DNA from: Litoditis marina | Taxonomy: Eukaryota; Nematoda; Chromadorea; Rhabditida; Rhabditidae | DNA length: 64,000 nucleotides | Direction of reading: 5' to 3' | Assembly (NCBI GenBank): GCA_964036275.1 | Contig: OZ038435.1 | Location: 30,051,521 to 30,115,520 of the forward strand | Part shown: positions 22,919-36,200 of the stretch, piece after piece | Layout: every line of letters starts with the position of its first letter | Position numbering within the stretch: the first letter of the stretch is position 1 | Position numbers and translations under genes: made by a program | The notes under the pieces: model-generated | Told to the model about the DNA's origin: nothing | The model's database searches: none | Seen by the model: only the letters and a program-made list of their open reading frames with translations

Positions 22919-25399
22919 TAAAAATATCGGGGTCAAACTACAAACACAGCGTAATATGGCGACATACACCGTAAGTGCTTGTTGTGGCGACGACGAGTTC
23001 TGTATATGCGTCGTTCACTATGCTCGAAGTCAGTGTGAACCATGTTTTGCACAATAAGTGTACCGTCGAAACTGAAAATTGCTAGGAGTGCAATCATTCT
23101 AGTATGGAATTTTTGTTTTTCTCTGAAAGGTTCAAGAGTAGTGAGTTATGTAAGTTACAGTTGAACAAGTTATACTAAGTTTCCACAAAGTGTTAAGTGT
23201 AATTGGCTGGCAGAATCGTGTATCAACTCATTTTCCTTTGCCCATAGCTCTCAATTATATGGGGCCGTACCAATTATCCTTATCAGAAACCGAACACATG
23301 TAGATTAAGGAAAACTTATTTGTGAAGCTAGTTTGCAGGAAGGAACTAAATGAGTGAAAAGTGTGTGAATTGCGATGTGCGGATGCGAAAAGTAAAAGTG
23401 GTTTTCATGTGAAAAGGTGCTGCGTAATCAACATTTTATGACAAGCATTGTATGATAAACTTTCAAATGAAGAACAGAGAAAATAAACCACTTACATATG
23501 CTTAAGCTATAACATTATAACTGCCAAATGCAACAGAAGTTGTCAAAAGCTACAGTAATCCCTCACAGTCGGCGAAGATTGAAAACTCTTATAAACGGAC
23601 AATTTTTAGTTTTTCTAAAAATTTCTTCACCAAACATACTCAGTTTAGGTGTATGAGTAATTCTAGACTACTTTTGGAGAAATTTATTTTTTCGACCTGA
23701 TTGATTTTTTGCACTGGTAGCTCTATAAATCGTCCTTAAAACCTAAAATACACTCTAGGTTGAACAATATAGAGTCAAACTTGAGTGAAACACCCTATCC
23801 TAATGTTCCGTTAAAGATTCGTTTGTTTATCTTGAAAATTCTTATTGTAACGAGAGAAAAGGCAGTTTTATGGAAGTTTCAGATGGCATAATGTGACACA
23901 TCCCTCGTGAACATTAAACATGTGTGGCAAGCAACATTTTCACAGAAAACCCAGGAAACATAGCAAAATGAATTTCTCATTCGTGAACGGAAGCTCATGG
24001 CTCTTTTTATTGTGTTTTAGAGCCACAAGTCGTACATTGTGACGAGATACGGCTATTTGAAGTTGCTGCCTATAAGTAATATCGGGTGTCGTGAGGAAGT
24101 GAACCACAAATGAAGACTGAACATACCAGAGAGTTTTCCATACACCAAGTACATATAACAATCCTTCAACGGAGATGAAGTATAAAAACTGAAGGTGGAA
24201 AAATGTAAACTGCCACTTATATTCACGATTTCTTAGAATTGCCTCAACATTTTTGCTTCAAATTAACAATTTCTCAAAGAGCAACGCTATGTTTAGGTTC
24301 ACAGAAGGGAATTTCAGTTGAGAAAATGAATTATGGATGATAGATTCATTTTGCTATGTTTTCTGGGTTTTCTGTGAAAATGTTGCTTGCCACACATGTT
24401 TAATGTTCACGAGGGATGTGTCACATTATGCCATCTGAAACTTCCATAAAACTGCCTTTTCTCTCGTTACAATAAGAATTTTCAAGATAAACAAACGAAT
24501 CTTTAACGGAACATTAGGATAGGGTGTTTCACTCAAGTTTGACTCTATATTGTTCAACCTAGAGTGTATTTTAGGTTTTAAGGACGATTTATAGAGCTAC
24601 CAGTGCAAAAAATCAATCAGGTCGAAAAAATAAATTTCTCCAAAAGTAGTCTAGAATTACTCATACACCTAAACTGAGTATGTTTGGCGAAGAAATTTTT
24701 AGAAAAACTAAAAATTGTCCGTTTATAAGAGTTTTCAATCTTCGCCGACTGTGAGGGATTACTGTAGCTTTTGACAACTTCTGTTGCATTTGGCAGTTAT
24801 AATGTTATAGCTTAAGCATATGTAAGTGGTTTATTTTTCTCTTTTCTTCATTTGAAAGTTTATCATACAATGCTTGTCATAAAATGTTGATTACGCAGCA
24901 CCTTTTCACATGAAAGCCACTTTTACTTTTCGCATCCGCACATCGCAATTCACACACTTTTCACTCATTTAGTTCCTTCCTGCAAACTAGCTTCACATAT
25001 AAGTTTACCTTAATCTACATGTGTTCGGTTTCTGATAAGAATAATTGGTACGGCCCCATATAATTGAGAGCTATGGGCAAAGGAAAATGAGTTGATACAC
25101 GATTCTGCCAGCCAATTACACTTAACACTTTGTGGAAACTTAGTATAACTTGTTCAACTGTAACTTACATAACTCACTACTCTTGAACCTTTCAGAGAAA
25201 AACAAAAATTCCATACTAGAATGATTGCACTCCTAGCAATTTTCAGTTTCGACGGTACACTTATTGTGCAAAACATGGTTCACACTGACTTCGAGCATAG
25301 TGAACGACGCATATACAGAACTCGTCGTCGCCACAACAAGCACTTACGGTGTATGTCGCCATATTACGCTGTGTTTGTAGTTTGACCCCGATATTTTTA
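22919..25399. mobile_element. Near-perfect 2.5-kb palindrome, long-TIR element
   Basis: Bases 22919-23973 and 24354-25399 are reverse complements with only scattered mismatches, separated by a unique loop of about 380 bp. The outer ends read TAAAAATATCGGGGTCAAAC and its complement; each is bounded by TA, which would fit a Tc1/mariner-type TA duplication. Just inside is the GTTTGTAGTTTGA motif that recurs in the window. No transposase-like frame is present in arms or loop. It is either a non-autonomous long-TIR element or an inverted duplication. Confidence 0.8.
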
Positions 25400-26606
25400 G
25401 CTGAATTGAAACATATGGAAAATGTTACACTTTCCTCTGTTCTTCATTTTGTTACTTCTAATCTTCAGTTCTAATATTGAAAGCTTTTCTATAACAGGTT
25501 TTTGCTCAAGCAACCTTTGCCAAAATACAGCCATCAATGGCGCGTTCGGAATCGGTCCATGGAAATAGAAACTCTTTTTCTTTAATAAAACTAATTCGTT
25601 TTGTACGTTCTAAACATGTTCATGAATACTTTTATTAACTTCTTGAAATTCTGTGATGTATAGTTAACCAGCTCGGCATCAATTAAAAAAAACGCAACTT
25701 GTAGTGATGGAAATGGAACAGGAAAAAACCATTGAGCAGATAAATAAGTAACATTTAAACTATTTAAACGACTCAAACTGTCGTATGATTCGTAACGGTT
25801 CGAATGTCTGTAATGTTATTCGGGTTCATAACTATGCAATCTCACTGATAACTACATTAACTGCGCTGATATATCTGAAAAGCAGAATCTTGTGTCATTC
25901 AATGCTACTAGCTCTCTATTCCTGAGCAATACAGGCGAATAATGTAGTTTTCTGCTTCACTCCCATCGATACTGTTTTGTATGTTCAGTGTTCTGCAGTT
26001 GCACCGCTAGCCTTCATCGATTGCGTTTGAAGATTGGATACACTTTGATTCTTGCTTTTCGCACTTCCATCACATTGAAGTAACATATAAACAAACATAA
26101 TATAAACAACAATTTTAGAATAGAACATAATGATGATTCACATCACATTTCACATATCACACTAACAAGATGAGATGATACAGATAAATCATTATTATAA
26201 GAAGGTGGCTTAGGTAGTAAGATCAGACGAATGCCAGGGAGGCTGTGAGTGTTTTACATACTCCCAGACAACCGTACATCTGGCTGAACTCACAAGGGGG
26301 GGGGGGGACATGCTTTAGGAATTATTACATTGAACTATACATATATAGTATGGTTAAAATAACAGTATGAAAGTTCTGAAACACTACAGAAGAGTTAAAG
26401 AGCGTGGAACTGTATAAAATAAGTTCTAATGTAACTAAATATAATCAAATTTTAAAACATGGATTCAAACCTATCATCTTTCCAATAACAATGCAGACTA
26501 TGAAGACAAGATCCAAACAAACAGCATCCGAATGACATTATAGGAGCGACCTGAAACTGAAACATTAGTCAATCATACACCTTTTCCAGGTGGTACCCAG
26601 GGGACG

Positions 26607-26825
26607 GTTTGTTCCAGGTACAAGAACAGGCCATCCCATGACCCGGTACTGTCCCGGGATGGTACCAAGGAATACGGTAGAAATAAGGCATATTTGTGTA
26701 TTAATAGTCTCCTATTTTGACATGATTTATGCATTTATGCAAATCTGCTCCATTTCTATTGTAAGTCTTGGTACCGCCCCGGGACAGTACCGGGACATGG
26801 AACGTCCGTTCATGTACCTGGGACG
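26607..26825. repeat. Foldback element with interrupted arms
   Basis: CCGGTACTGTCCCGGGATGG (within 26641-26669) faces CCGCCCCGGGACAGTACCGG (within 26767-26794). Farther out, TTCCAGGTACAAGAAC faces GTTCATGTACCTGGGA. A 97-bp AT-rich centre separates the arms. Confidence 0.65.
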
Positions 26826-27152
26826 AGTGCTGAGTAGGAAACACTTCTCTAGCTTCATAGTTTGGATCATGAAAAGATTATTTTATCCAATTTGAGATGT
26901 TTACTCTCTAATCGGCCAACAAAGACTCAAATGATCGAATTATTGAAAAGCTAATGTGAGAGCAGTTTCAAGGGCCCATGAGATGCACAAAGAAATCCTG
27001 ATTTGAGTAAAAAAAATGCTAGTAGTGGTGGTATTAAATGCTTCGTGATATACTCAGTTCTACACTGGTATGTGGCAGCACGCAGCACCACAACACGCAA
27101 ACTCATGTGAGGTGTATGCTAGTTAAGTCACAGACAAATTAAAGGAATGAGG

Positions 27153-27231
27153 AATGACACCGTAGACTCACGTGACACTCTAGGACTCAGACTTCTGAAA
27201 CTAGAGTGTCACGTGAGTCTACGGTGTCATT
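27153..27231. repeat. Perfect 31-bp stem, 17-nt loop hairpin
   Basis: 27153-27183 (AATGACACCGTAGACTCACG...) is an exact reverse complement of 27201-27231 with a 17-base loop. Perfect pairing suggests a young foldback element or a small-RNA precursor; the sequence alone cannot decide. Confidence 0.8.
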
Positions 27232-27903
27232 ACTTACTACAGTTGCCTGAGAGTTAACACAAGTTCATACTGAGAAGAGATATTCGTATGAAAACCATAG
27301 GTGCGATAGTGATGATGGACGCATGGACGGTTCAAAAGGTCATGAGTCCCTAATCAAATATAAGTTATGTCTCTCCCCCAAACAAAATATACTGACATGT
27401 GCATCGAGTACTCTAGATTTTGTTCAACAGTTGTTATGGGTAACGTAAGCATTCGGGAAAAACAGTCCATCACACCATTGTGCGGGGTACCATGAGGCCA
27501 ATTACACTTAGAACTTTGTGGAAACTTAGTATATCGGACCAGAAGGCAAAACCAACACGATACAGTTTGATGTTCTATTAGATGTTTTTTTTTCAGTTTT
27601 GTGAAAACTATAATTAAAATAATCTCAAATTTGCAGCAATGCGACTAAGCTTGCATTACCAGAGGAACTAGGAACACGATACACTTCATGGTTATAGTTT
27701 CATAGGTGAACTGAAAACTACTCATTTTTTCGTGAGGAAAACACACATATTGAACAAATGTTCACTGTTTTGTGGCCAACAAGTAAGATTCATGATTTTG
27801 TTGAAATTTAACGAAAGAATGAATACCTTCAATTGAACTATGACCATGTTTCGGTATTTAATTGAACTTGTCAATTTCGGTGACAACACTTTGATTAATT
27901 CAG

Positions 27904-27984
27904 AACAGCTGCTCCTTATTCGAATGACATGGTTATGATACGCCTTACGCCAGATGGCACATCGCACATAAAAGTGAAAATCCC
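27904..27984 (+). CDS. Isolated candidate exon
   Basis: An 81-bp segment between an AATTCAG acceptor and a CCC/GTAAGT donor is open in one frame (phase 2 out) and reads TAAPYSNDMVMIRLTPDGTS... with protein-like composition. I could not find partner exons of matching phase; a possible next one starts at 28352 after GTGTTCCAG. Could be a gene remnant or a chance open segment. Confidence 0.25.
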
Positions 27985-30184
27985 GTAAGTTTTTATATAA
28001 TTGGAAACTGGGCTTCGCCTACTCCTACTACACTCCAAATAAACGCCTTGCACGCGGGAGTAGACTTTCTGCGGAGGGCTACACTTCTTGGCCAGAAAAC
28101 CGTGAAATGTTTGAAGTGCTACGATGATAGGCAAAAAATTGCACCCCCGCTCAGTCAGGTTCGACTGTTTTTTAAAAAGCTGGATAGGAGACTAACTACT
28201 CCGTTCAAAAAACCATACAATATAAAACATGTCATCTGGATCTGTGCACCGTTCTCAGAATCAGGTACAAGAGTATCCAAACATAAATAGAACTAACCTG
28301 ATGAACCCTGACAAAACATGTTATGATGATGTCCAACGAATTGTGTTCCAGATCTGCCCGGTCCTCTGTTCTTTGGGGATTCCGCATTCCGGAGCAAAGT
28401 GACCCTGTAAGAAAATTGCCCGTTTAATAGAATCATGAGGAAAAACAAAAGTGGACCAACTCATAACGCATGCTGGACACACTATTGGTGAATTAAAAAC
28501 GCAATACAATCATTACTATTCTAGGATGTGTAATGATATCCATTAAATATAACTATAAACAAAATATGAAAATAGATACAGATGAAGCAATTGACGATGA
28601 TGTATGAGAAAAGAAAAAAGGAATGAGAAGTCAGAAGTTCAATAGAGAAGACTGTGTGTTTGAAGTTAACTTTACGCTTCAGAATAAACATAAAACCAAC
28701 TGATCACCATTCAATTCAAAACAACACTATGACTTCAAAAACACTGTTCACGAGTTACTACACACTATTCTACTGCGGCACCGGGAGGCTCTAAAACTGT
28801 ATTGATTCAGCAAATTGCCAGTTAAAAGACACTAATATCACTGATTTCATTCGAGAAGGGCAAATAGAGAAAGAATCTGAACAACCAACAACGTAAGTAT
28901 GTAAGTATGTTGGATGTACATGCAACATAAGTAACTGAATGTACATCCATAGTGACTCAAAATCACTAGAACAAGAGGACTATAACAAGAATCGAGCCTC
29001 CACAGCGTTTGTCCTTCAAATTAAAAGAAAAAAAAACATTCATGAATGCGGCTAAAACATGAAAATACGGTTTACGATCAGTAAAGCGGGCAAAATACAG
29101 ATAGTAAGCAGATGAGTTCCGTATCGGCGTGTTCTAATTAGAATGAAATGTCAAGAATAAGGAATTAAACAAAAGAACAATACATAATTGATATATAACA
29201 AATATATAGTTGTTTTAGTCGGAAGGGGAAACAATAATTTGCAAACGTTCAATCTCAAAAAAGAGGGCGTATTGCAACGCCCCGCACGCTATAAGGGGCG
29301 TGGCTAACGGTGTAGTGGGAGTCCGTTTTACAACTCAGACCCTTTCTGTTCGGAATTTTTAAATTGTTTTTGTATCATTTAATCGTTGTCAGTGCGTTAT
29401 TGTTCTGTTTTTTATCCATTTCTAGTAGACGATTTAAAGGTGTCATTATAGTACATTATAGTAGTGTACGTCTCCTCGTTGTATTCATGGTATCATATGA
29501 GCAGAGTAAGTATTAACTGGGCTAGTGGGTAACGATTAATTAGAAGCTTCCATTTGATGAGTAAATAGACTGTGTTTTGCCACTTTTCTTCATTCGCGTA
29601 GAACTCACATGTTTTTCTGTCTAGATTTGATAGTATTCTCATGACGTCTCAGACTGGGGTGCAGGCTCGCGCCCCTTGTCACAGTGTAATGTAGTGGCCT
29701 CTTTCCTCTTTGTCTTTGAAATATCACATGTTTCTCATAAATCGAATCAAGTTATTACTTATTCGGTGCTCAATTCGTACAATTGATGCAGTTTAGTTCA
29801 TCTTCGATGCGTTCTTACTTCCCTTTCAGTTGTTAACTGTGCTTTGTGCTAGTTGCATACTACAGCGAAGTGAATGTGTCCTAATAGTCATACAATTTCA
29901 CAAAACAGGGTACTATCATTGGGAAAGTTTGCATATTTTAGATGAGAAATCAGAAATTTTCTTGTATTTTACTCGAATTACCGGTTATTTTCTATGTAGT
30001 AGAAAGTAGTCTAGTCACACATTACTATACTGGCGTATGGCTAGTTGCTAGATTGGAGCCAGTGTTTTGTTTGCTATATTATCCAGGCTTTCTCTTATTC
30101 ATACGCAATAGAACGTTTTTTCATGCCATTTGCTCATTTAATCAGATTATCAAGGTAATCAAGGTATCAAGGTGTTATATTTTC

Positions 30185-30186
30185 AG
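30185..30186 (+). promoter_or_regulatory. Probable spliced-leader acceptor of the SLC6 gene
   Basis: TATTTTCAG ends at 30186, 26 nt before the start codon at 30213, with no upstream coding exon. This matches a trans-splice acceptor. The same arrangement is seen before the SEC14-like (6115), TMEM120 (40828), sulfotransferase-like (17164) and CAP-G (60150) starts. Confidence 0.5.
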
Positions 30187-30212
30187 GTCACCTTACCTGT
30201 CCTCCGGACAGT

Positions 30213-33200
30213 ATGTCCATTACAAGCCAGGGACATGGCAAGACAGACGCCAAAGGAAGTCAAGCCAAGGATCTCAATGCAGACAACACTCTATATCCAC
30301 CATTCATGAAACAGGTAAAATGATCTGAAACTTTACTTCATTAGTATTATTGGTCTTGGTCAGAAAACAGGAGTGAGTGACCACAAAGTTTCCCGGATTC
30401 GCAATTTACAGCCGGTACGACCCTTTCCCTTCAAAAATTGTAAATATTTCGAGATATTAAAAAAATCACCAAAAAAAAACCAGAAATCACCCCGATTTCG
30501 AGGGGGGCTTTACCATCCCTTCCCCTAGAAAAAAGCACCGGTTGCAACCTGTGGTCACCCCGGTCTGAAAACGATCAGTTATGTGCAGAACTACTCTTAT
30601 TAAAATACATTCTTTAAAGATTCGTTAAACGAGCCTGGGTTTTCTTTTTCTCAAGGTTGTGGGGTGTGTGTTGCAATGTTCGGACTCAGTGTGAGAAATG
30701 AATTTATGAAAAAATTATTACTCGTTAAGTTAGTTTCAACAGAACTGTTCAAACTCATCATCTTGTCTCAGCTCGATGCTCGGTTGCCAGATTATGAAAG
30801 AGAGGGCGACATAGAATACCCCTTCGAGGAAATCACTGGAGTTGGAGATGAAAATAGGTGGGTTTCATGTTCAAGCTGGCATCACTATGTACGAAGTACG
30901 TTTTTATGAGTCTCTGGTTCCCCTTGATTAATTTCTGATGCGATGTCTTGAATCGGTCGATGAGTATCCTAAGTTCAAAGTTCAAAGCAAAGTTCTTTCC
31001 AGGATACGAGGAAATTGGAGCAGCAAATCGGACTATATTCTTGCCACTATTGGATTTACCGTTGGTATAGGTAAGTTTTTTTTTGAGACATTTTCTATAC
31101 GATTGGGACATTTTACGCTCTCCTCGGCGTTCATAACGACATACGAACCTTAAAGTTCTAGTCAGTTCTCAGTTCTTGCCGCCCGAACCCAACGATCCAA
31201 TATTGTTTTTTTTATTCAATTCCGCATAATTTTCTTTAAAACACACATTGTACCTCTTGTGAGATAAAGGCACATCCCCAGTAAGAATCCTCATTTGTCT
31301 TGTGAGTGTATGTCTGCGATAAGTTATTACGTTTTTCTTCCAGGTAACTTATGGAGATTTCCTGTCCTCGTTTTTCAAAATGGAGGTGCTGCCTTTTTCG
31401 TCCCCTACCTGGTTGTTCTGATCGTGGGAGCACTTCCGATGTTCCTTATGGAAACGGTTAGTTTTCGAGTTTACTTCAATTCGTGGATGTAGAAGTGCTG
31501 TTTGTCTCCTTCTTGATCAATGAAACATCACAGTTTGTATTTTTACTCCTAGACGGCGATGCGCATGACGTTACATATTTGTCGCAAGTCACCGGTTTTG
31601 AACCAAAATGTAATTTTGTGCCATGCGTGGTGTTGGGTATTTCATTCATAGTTTGACTGTATACGATATATTAATTTAGTTAGAGTTACTTGTTATTGCA
31701 GGTATTAGGCCAATTCTCTTCCATGGCGGCAATTTCTGTCTGGAAGGTCGTTCCCCTTTTCAAGGTATGTTATGTTAGAATATCAGAGTGTTTTTTGTTT
31801 ATCCAATTCACTCATTGTCTTTTTCTTGCATAACACAATGTGTAATGTGTTCTTATTTCATATTTCATTGGTATTATTAATTTTTTTTTTGTGTTTCCGC
31901 CCTGCTATTACTCATATTTCTCTGAACTTGACAAAAAACATAACCAGACATCTTATCGCGCGCAGCGCGAAGCGCTGTACGAGATTTGTCTTTGGTCCGG
32001 CTAATGCGCGCTTTCATTTTTTTAGTTCACTCTCAAAAAGGCCCAACTGTACAAGTCGATACTTTTTATGATTTGCTAATTTTCTATGGCACATTTACAA
32101 GCTATGTTCGAAATTTGAACGAAATTGATTGAGTTTGAGCCGAGTTATGACGTTATGCGCTTCATGCAGACCGCCAACTTCCGTCGTGTATCTTCTGTCT
32201 GTGTGTGTTGGTGCGCACTCCTGGGATATTTTTATGTGTGAACCGATTTGACTGAAAATTTGGGACACGATAGATATCCCACTCAAACCTTGGGGGCGCA
32301 AACTTTTTTTCGAAAAAAATTATTTTTCATCAAGTTATAGGTCTTTGAAAATGTCTCTGCGTCTCTTCATTTCGTGCACTCTCTCGCCCTCTCTGTTAGG
32401 GTAAATCAAATTGCGTTATAACTCAGCTCAGTCCTAACCAATTCAAGTAAAATTTGAAGTATGATACCAAGACATAAACTGACATCGATTTAGATGTAAG
32501 CCTTTTACTGATGACGTCATTGAGGATTCTGGAGCTCGGATGACGTCATAATTGAAAAAAGCAAAGTTGACGTCAAATTACTTTTCAAACGGCTAGTAGT
32601 CACAAACTAGTCGCGTATCACGGAAGCGTTTTACATAAAGGACGTCATCACGGATTCTGGAGCCCGGATGACGTCCAAATTAAAAAGTGTAAAGTTGACG
32701 TCAAATGTTTCTCCAAATGATGATAACAGTGGGCAGGTGGGGTATTAACGGTGAAACTTCATCTAAACATGACGTATTCTGGGATTTTGAAAGCCGGATG
32801 AATTCAATTTTGGAAAGTGCAAAGTTGACGTCGAATATTTCATCAAATGATGCAAATATCTTAAAAATGGTAGATTAACGATGAAACTTCATCTCAGTAT
32901 GACTTGTTCTGGAATTCAGAAGGCCCGATGACGTCAATTTTCAAAAAAAAAGACGTGACATATGTTTTCGCATACTGAGAGTTTCTTAAAAATGGTCAAT
33001 TCACGATAAAACTTCATTCAAACATGACGTATTCTGGGACTCTGAAGGGCAGATAAAGTAAGTTTTCAGAACTGCAATGTTGACGTCATGTTTTTTTTCG
33101 AATGATGACAGTACTTGACAAGCGGTTCATCAGGAAAACAATTTTATCTCCACCGTACAGATCGAACCACCTTTCTACATACCTACGGCATGTGTACAAA

Positions 33201-36200
33201 AAGAGAGAAATTCATGAAAAAGTGGGGGCCCAACGACTGTGAGATTTGTCTTCTGTTGTGCGCCCCTTAGACAGATACTCTCAAATGGAGCAGCTACTGC
33301 TACAAAAACCGGAAAATACTTATATACTCAAGTATAACTGTTCATTACAAACATACAAAAGTCGTAAAATATTATTTCAAACCTGTAAACTATAATATAC
33401 AAATCACAGATGTTAACTCAACGTAGTCAACTATAGAGATTCTGGTTCTGTACACAATGATTTGCAGTTTTGGTCTTTACTTCAACTCTAGGTGCTATAA
33501 CACTTGGCATATTATTCAACAGTTGTTCTCTCTTTCGCAGCTGTGATTTGTATATTATACTTTACAGGTTTGAAATAATATTTTACGACTTTTGTATGTT
33601 TGTAATGAACAGTTATACTTGAGTATATAAGTATTTTCCGGTTTTTGTAGCAGTAGCTGCTCCATTTGAGAGTAGCTGTCTAAGGGGCGCACAACAGAAG
33701 ACAAATCTCACAGTCGTTGGGCCCCCACTTTTTCATGAATTTTTCCATGGCTTGTCTCGGTCTTTGAAGTAGTTCCAAAGGGAATAAAAATTTGCGTTTT
33801 TTCTGTCACTGGAACGACGAACGCTCTGGAACGACGAACGATTCAACCATCGAACCTATTCTTTCACATGTTTTGGCTTTTACTGTTGCATTTGCATACA
33901 CGGTGTTGTACAACAGGAAGAGTTACTTTGATTGATAATTTCTGATTTTTTGTTGATTTTGATAGATTTCCAGTTGCAGTAACAGTTTCTATGATAGTAT
34001 CTGAATCTCATTTCTTTATTGATATTGATTGATTTCCTTCTCCAGGGAGTAGGTCTGTCGATGGTGTGGATCTGCTGTATTCTGGCAGTCTACCTGAATG
34101 TAGTGTCCTCCTGGTCTCTCTTCTATCTCATCAACTCCATCAGCTTCTCGTTGCCGTGGAGCACGTGTGTCAACTCGTGGAGCGGATTGAGTAAGTTTAT
34201 CTGGTTTATGATCAATCAGTCAACATAAACTTACATGGAGGTTTGTAGGGTGTTCGTTGCATCAAAATGATCTGAAAGAGAAATATCATGTAAGGAAGAT
34301 GGTAGTTTTTGATCGGTTATTATACGTCGAAATTGTTTTTTCGATTCTTAGTATTAGGGGGAATTTTCGCCAAATTCGGGAGAGTTTACCTCTTTTTGAT
34401 ATATGATATAAATGAATAATGGGAACAAGTTTATATGCCCGACTTGATTGAGCTGCTCACACCCTATGCTCAATTTGAGCATAGGGTGTTTTATTTGGGC
34501 AATCAAACTACAAAACAGGGTGAAACATTAATTTTTTACCAATAGTGCGGCTATTGATAAAAATTAGGGTAGTTCAAATCAAAATCCCGTTATGAAAGAA
34601 AAGCGGGTGATTTAATGGAGAATGAGAATTCTAGAAAGTCGCCCTCCGTAACCTCCGTTTGATGCTTCAACTATGAAATCAGAAAAATGAGTTTCCGTTG
34701 AGTTGAAATACAATGTTTCTCCATACAGATTGTACGATGGGTACTCGAATGACGTGCACTGCAATGAATGGCACGCTTCTAATCAATGGATCATGTATAG
34801 TGCAACAGGTTGGTGAATTAAATTAGCGATTTGTAAGTGTTAAGTGATTTGTAAAGTGTAATTGGAAGCTTTATCCGATTGAAAGGCAGGGTTTTTTTTT
34901 CAAAAAAATAACAGCTCAATTATATTTAGCTCGAACGAATTCCAATGTTATTTCCTGGAAACACTTGTGGGACAGTGGGATGTTTCTATTCGCGCGTCTT
35001 CTCTTGTCAAAGATACTTGCTTATCAGTTATCTATCACCGCGCAACCTTTGTATGTTCTTCCAACCCAATTGACCGCTTTCTGTTTCTCTCCGCACGCTA
35101 CTCGCAACTATTGATGATTATCCAAGTGTGACCATGTATTAATGCTACGGCGTCCCACTTTTCTTTACCAATAACACGTTCTGCTAAAGTAGTCAAATTC
35201 GTTGCTTGGAAGCATAAATTTTACCATTTGCTGTGCACTGTGCTTTTAAAAAAAAGAGCGAGTTCGTTATCTAAATGACTAGTTTCCCCCCTAAGGCCCT
35301 CAGCATATGTTTAGTTCTCGCTAGTTCTGAATGGCGAAGGTTTATTGCAACTATTTCAATTTCAATTTATTCTATTTCAATTTCTTGTTGTATTTCATTC
35401 ATGTACGTTCGTTTCAGGCTGATTCCAATGAAACGAGTGTCATTCATCTGCCAGATCAGCATGCTGTTCCAAGTCTCCGATATTTCCAGTCAGTTTCAAC
35501 TGAGAACTTTTGTTTTTGTTGACAGTCGGTTTTTAGAGTTATTGTTGACAGTCAACACATTACTGAAACATAACTTAGGCAGTCGAGTACCTGTGATATG
35601 GAGTTTGTTCAATGTTTAAAGCCGATGGGGCATGGGGGTAATACAGTTTTTGTAAACTTTATCCTGTTATAGTTATCAGAGTGTTCTACGTTTTAGTGAT
35701 TAGTGTGCATTTATAAAAAGTCGTGATGAACCTCTGAATGGTTAAAAGCAAGATGTTGTGTATTATAGGAAAAGTTATATATATGAAATTAAATAAGTGC
35801 AACAGTTGTATAGTGTACAATGTTGTCCTCACATCACCATCTACTTTGTAGTGACGACGTGCTCATGTTGTCCAACTCGTTTGACGAGATTGGAACCCTC
35901 AACTGGTACCTCGGGATCTGTGTTCTCATCTCATGGATAGCCGTCTTCCTGTGTCTGTTCCAGGGAGTGAAGAGCAGTGGAAAGGTTTTTTTTTTTGATT
36001 GATTACTTTTATCGTTTTGTTCAATAATAGTAATAGTTCACAGAAACTGTTTCAGCCGTGTTTTAATTTATTCATGACATTACATAATCAAATTAAGACA
36101 AGTTTGAATTTTCTAGAATTGTTTGCATGATTAGTTGAATGGTTGGCCAAGTTCTTGTTACGGAAAACAATGATTACAAGAAAAAAAATCAAAATATTGC

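Larger units (their letters stand above)
25400..30185. other. Gene-poor region upstream of the SLC6 gene
   Basis: Contains a G run (about 26297), foldbacks at 26607-26825 and 27153-27231, and one isolated exon-like segment (27904-27984). A GC-richer block at 28020-28200 could be a degraded repeat. At 29310-29350 a GTAGTGGGAGTCCG/TTTTACAA block also occurs at 18808-18835. No multi-exon gene could be built. Confidence 0.55.

Noticed and set aside
28048..28290. 80-codon plus-strand frame and a 72-codon antisense frame
   Set aside because: They overlap each other, lack supporting splice sites and have no family resemblance; the GC-richer sequence looks like a repeat fragment.
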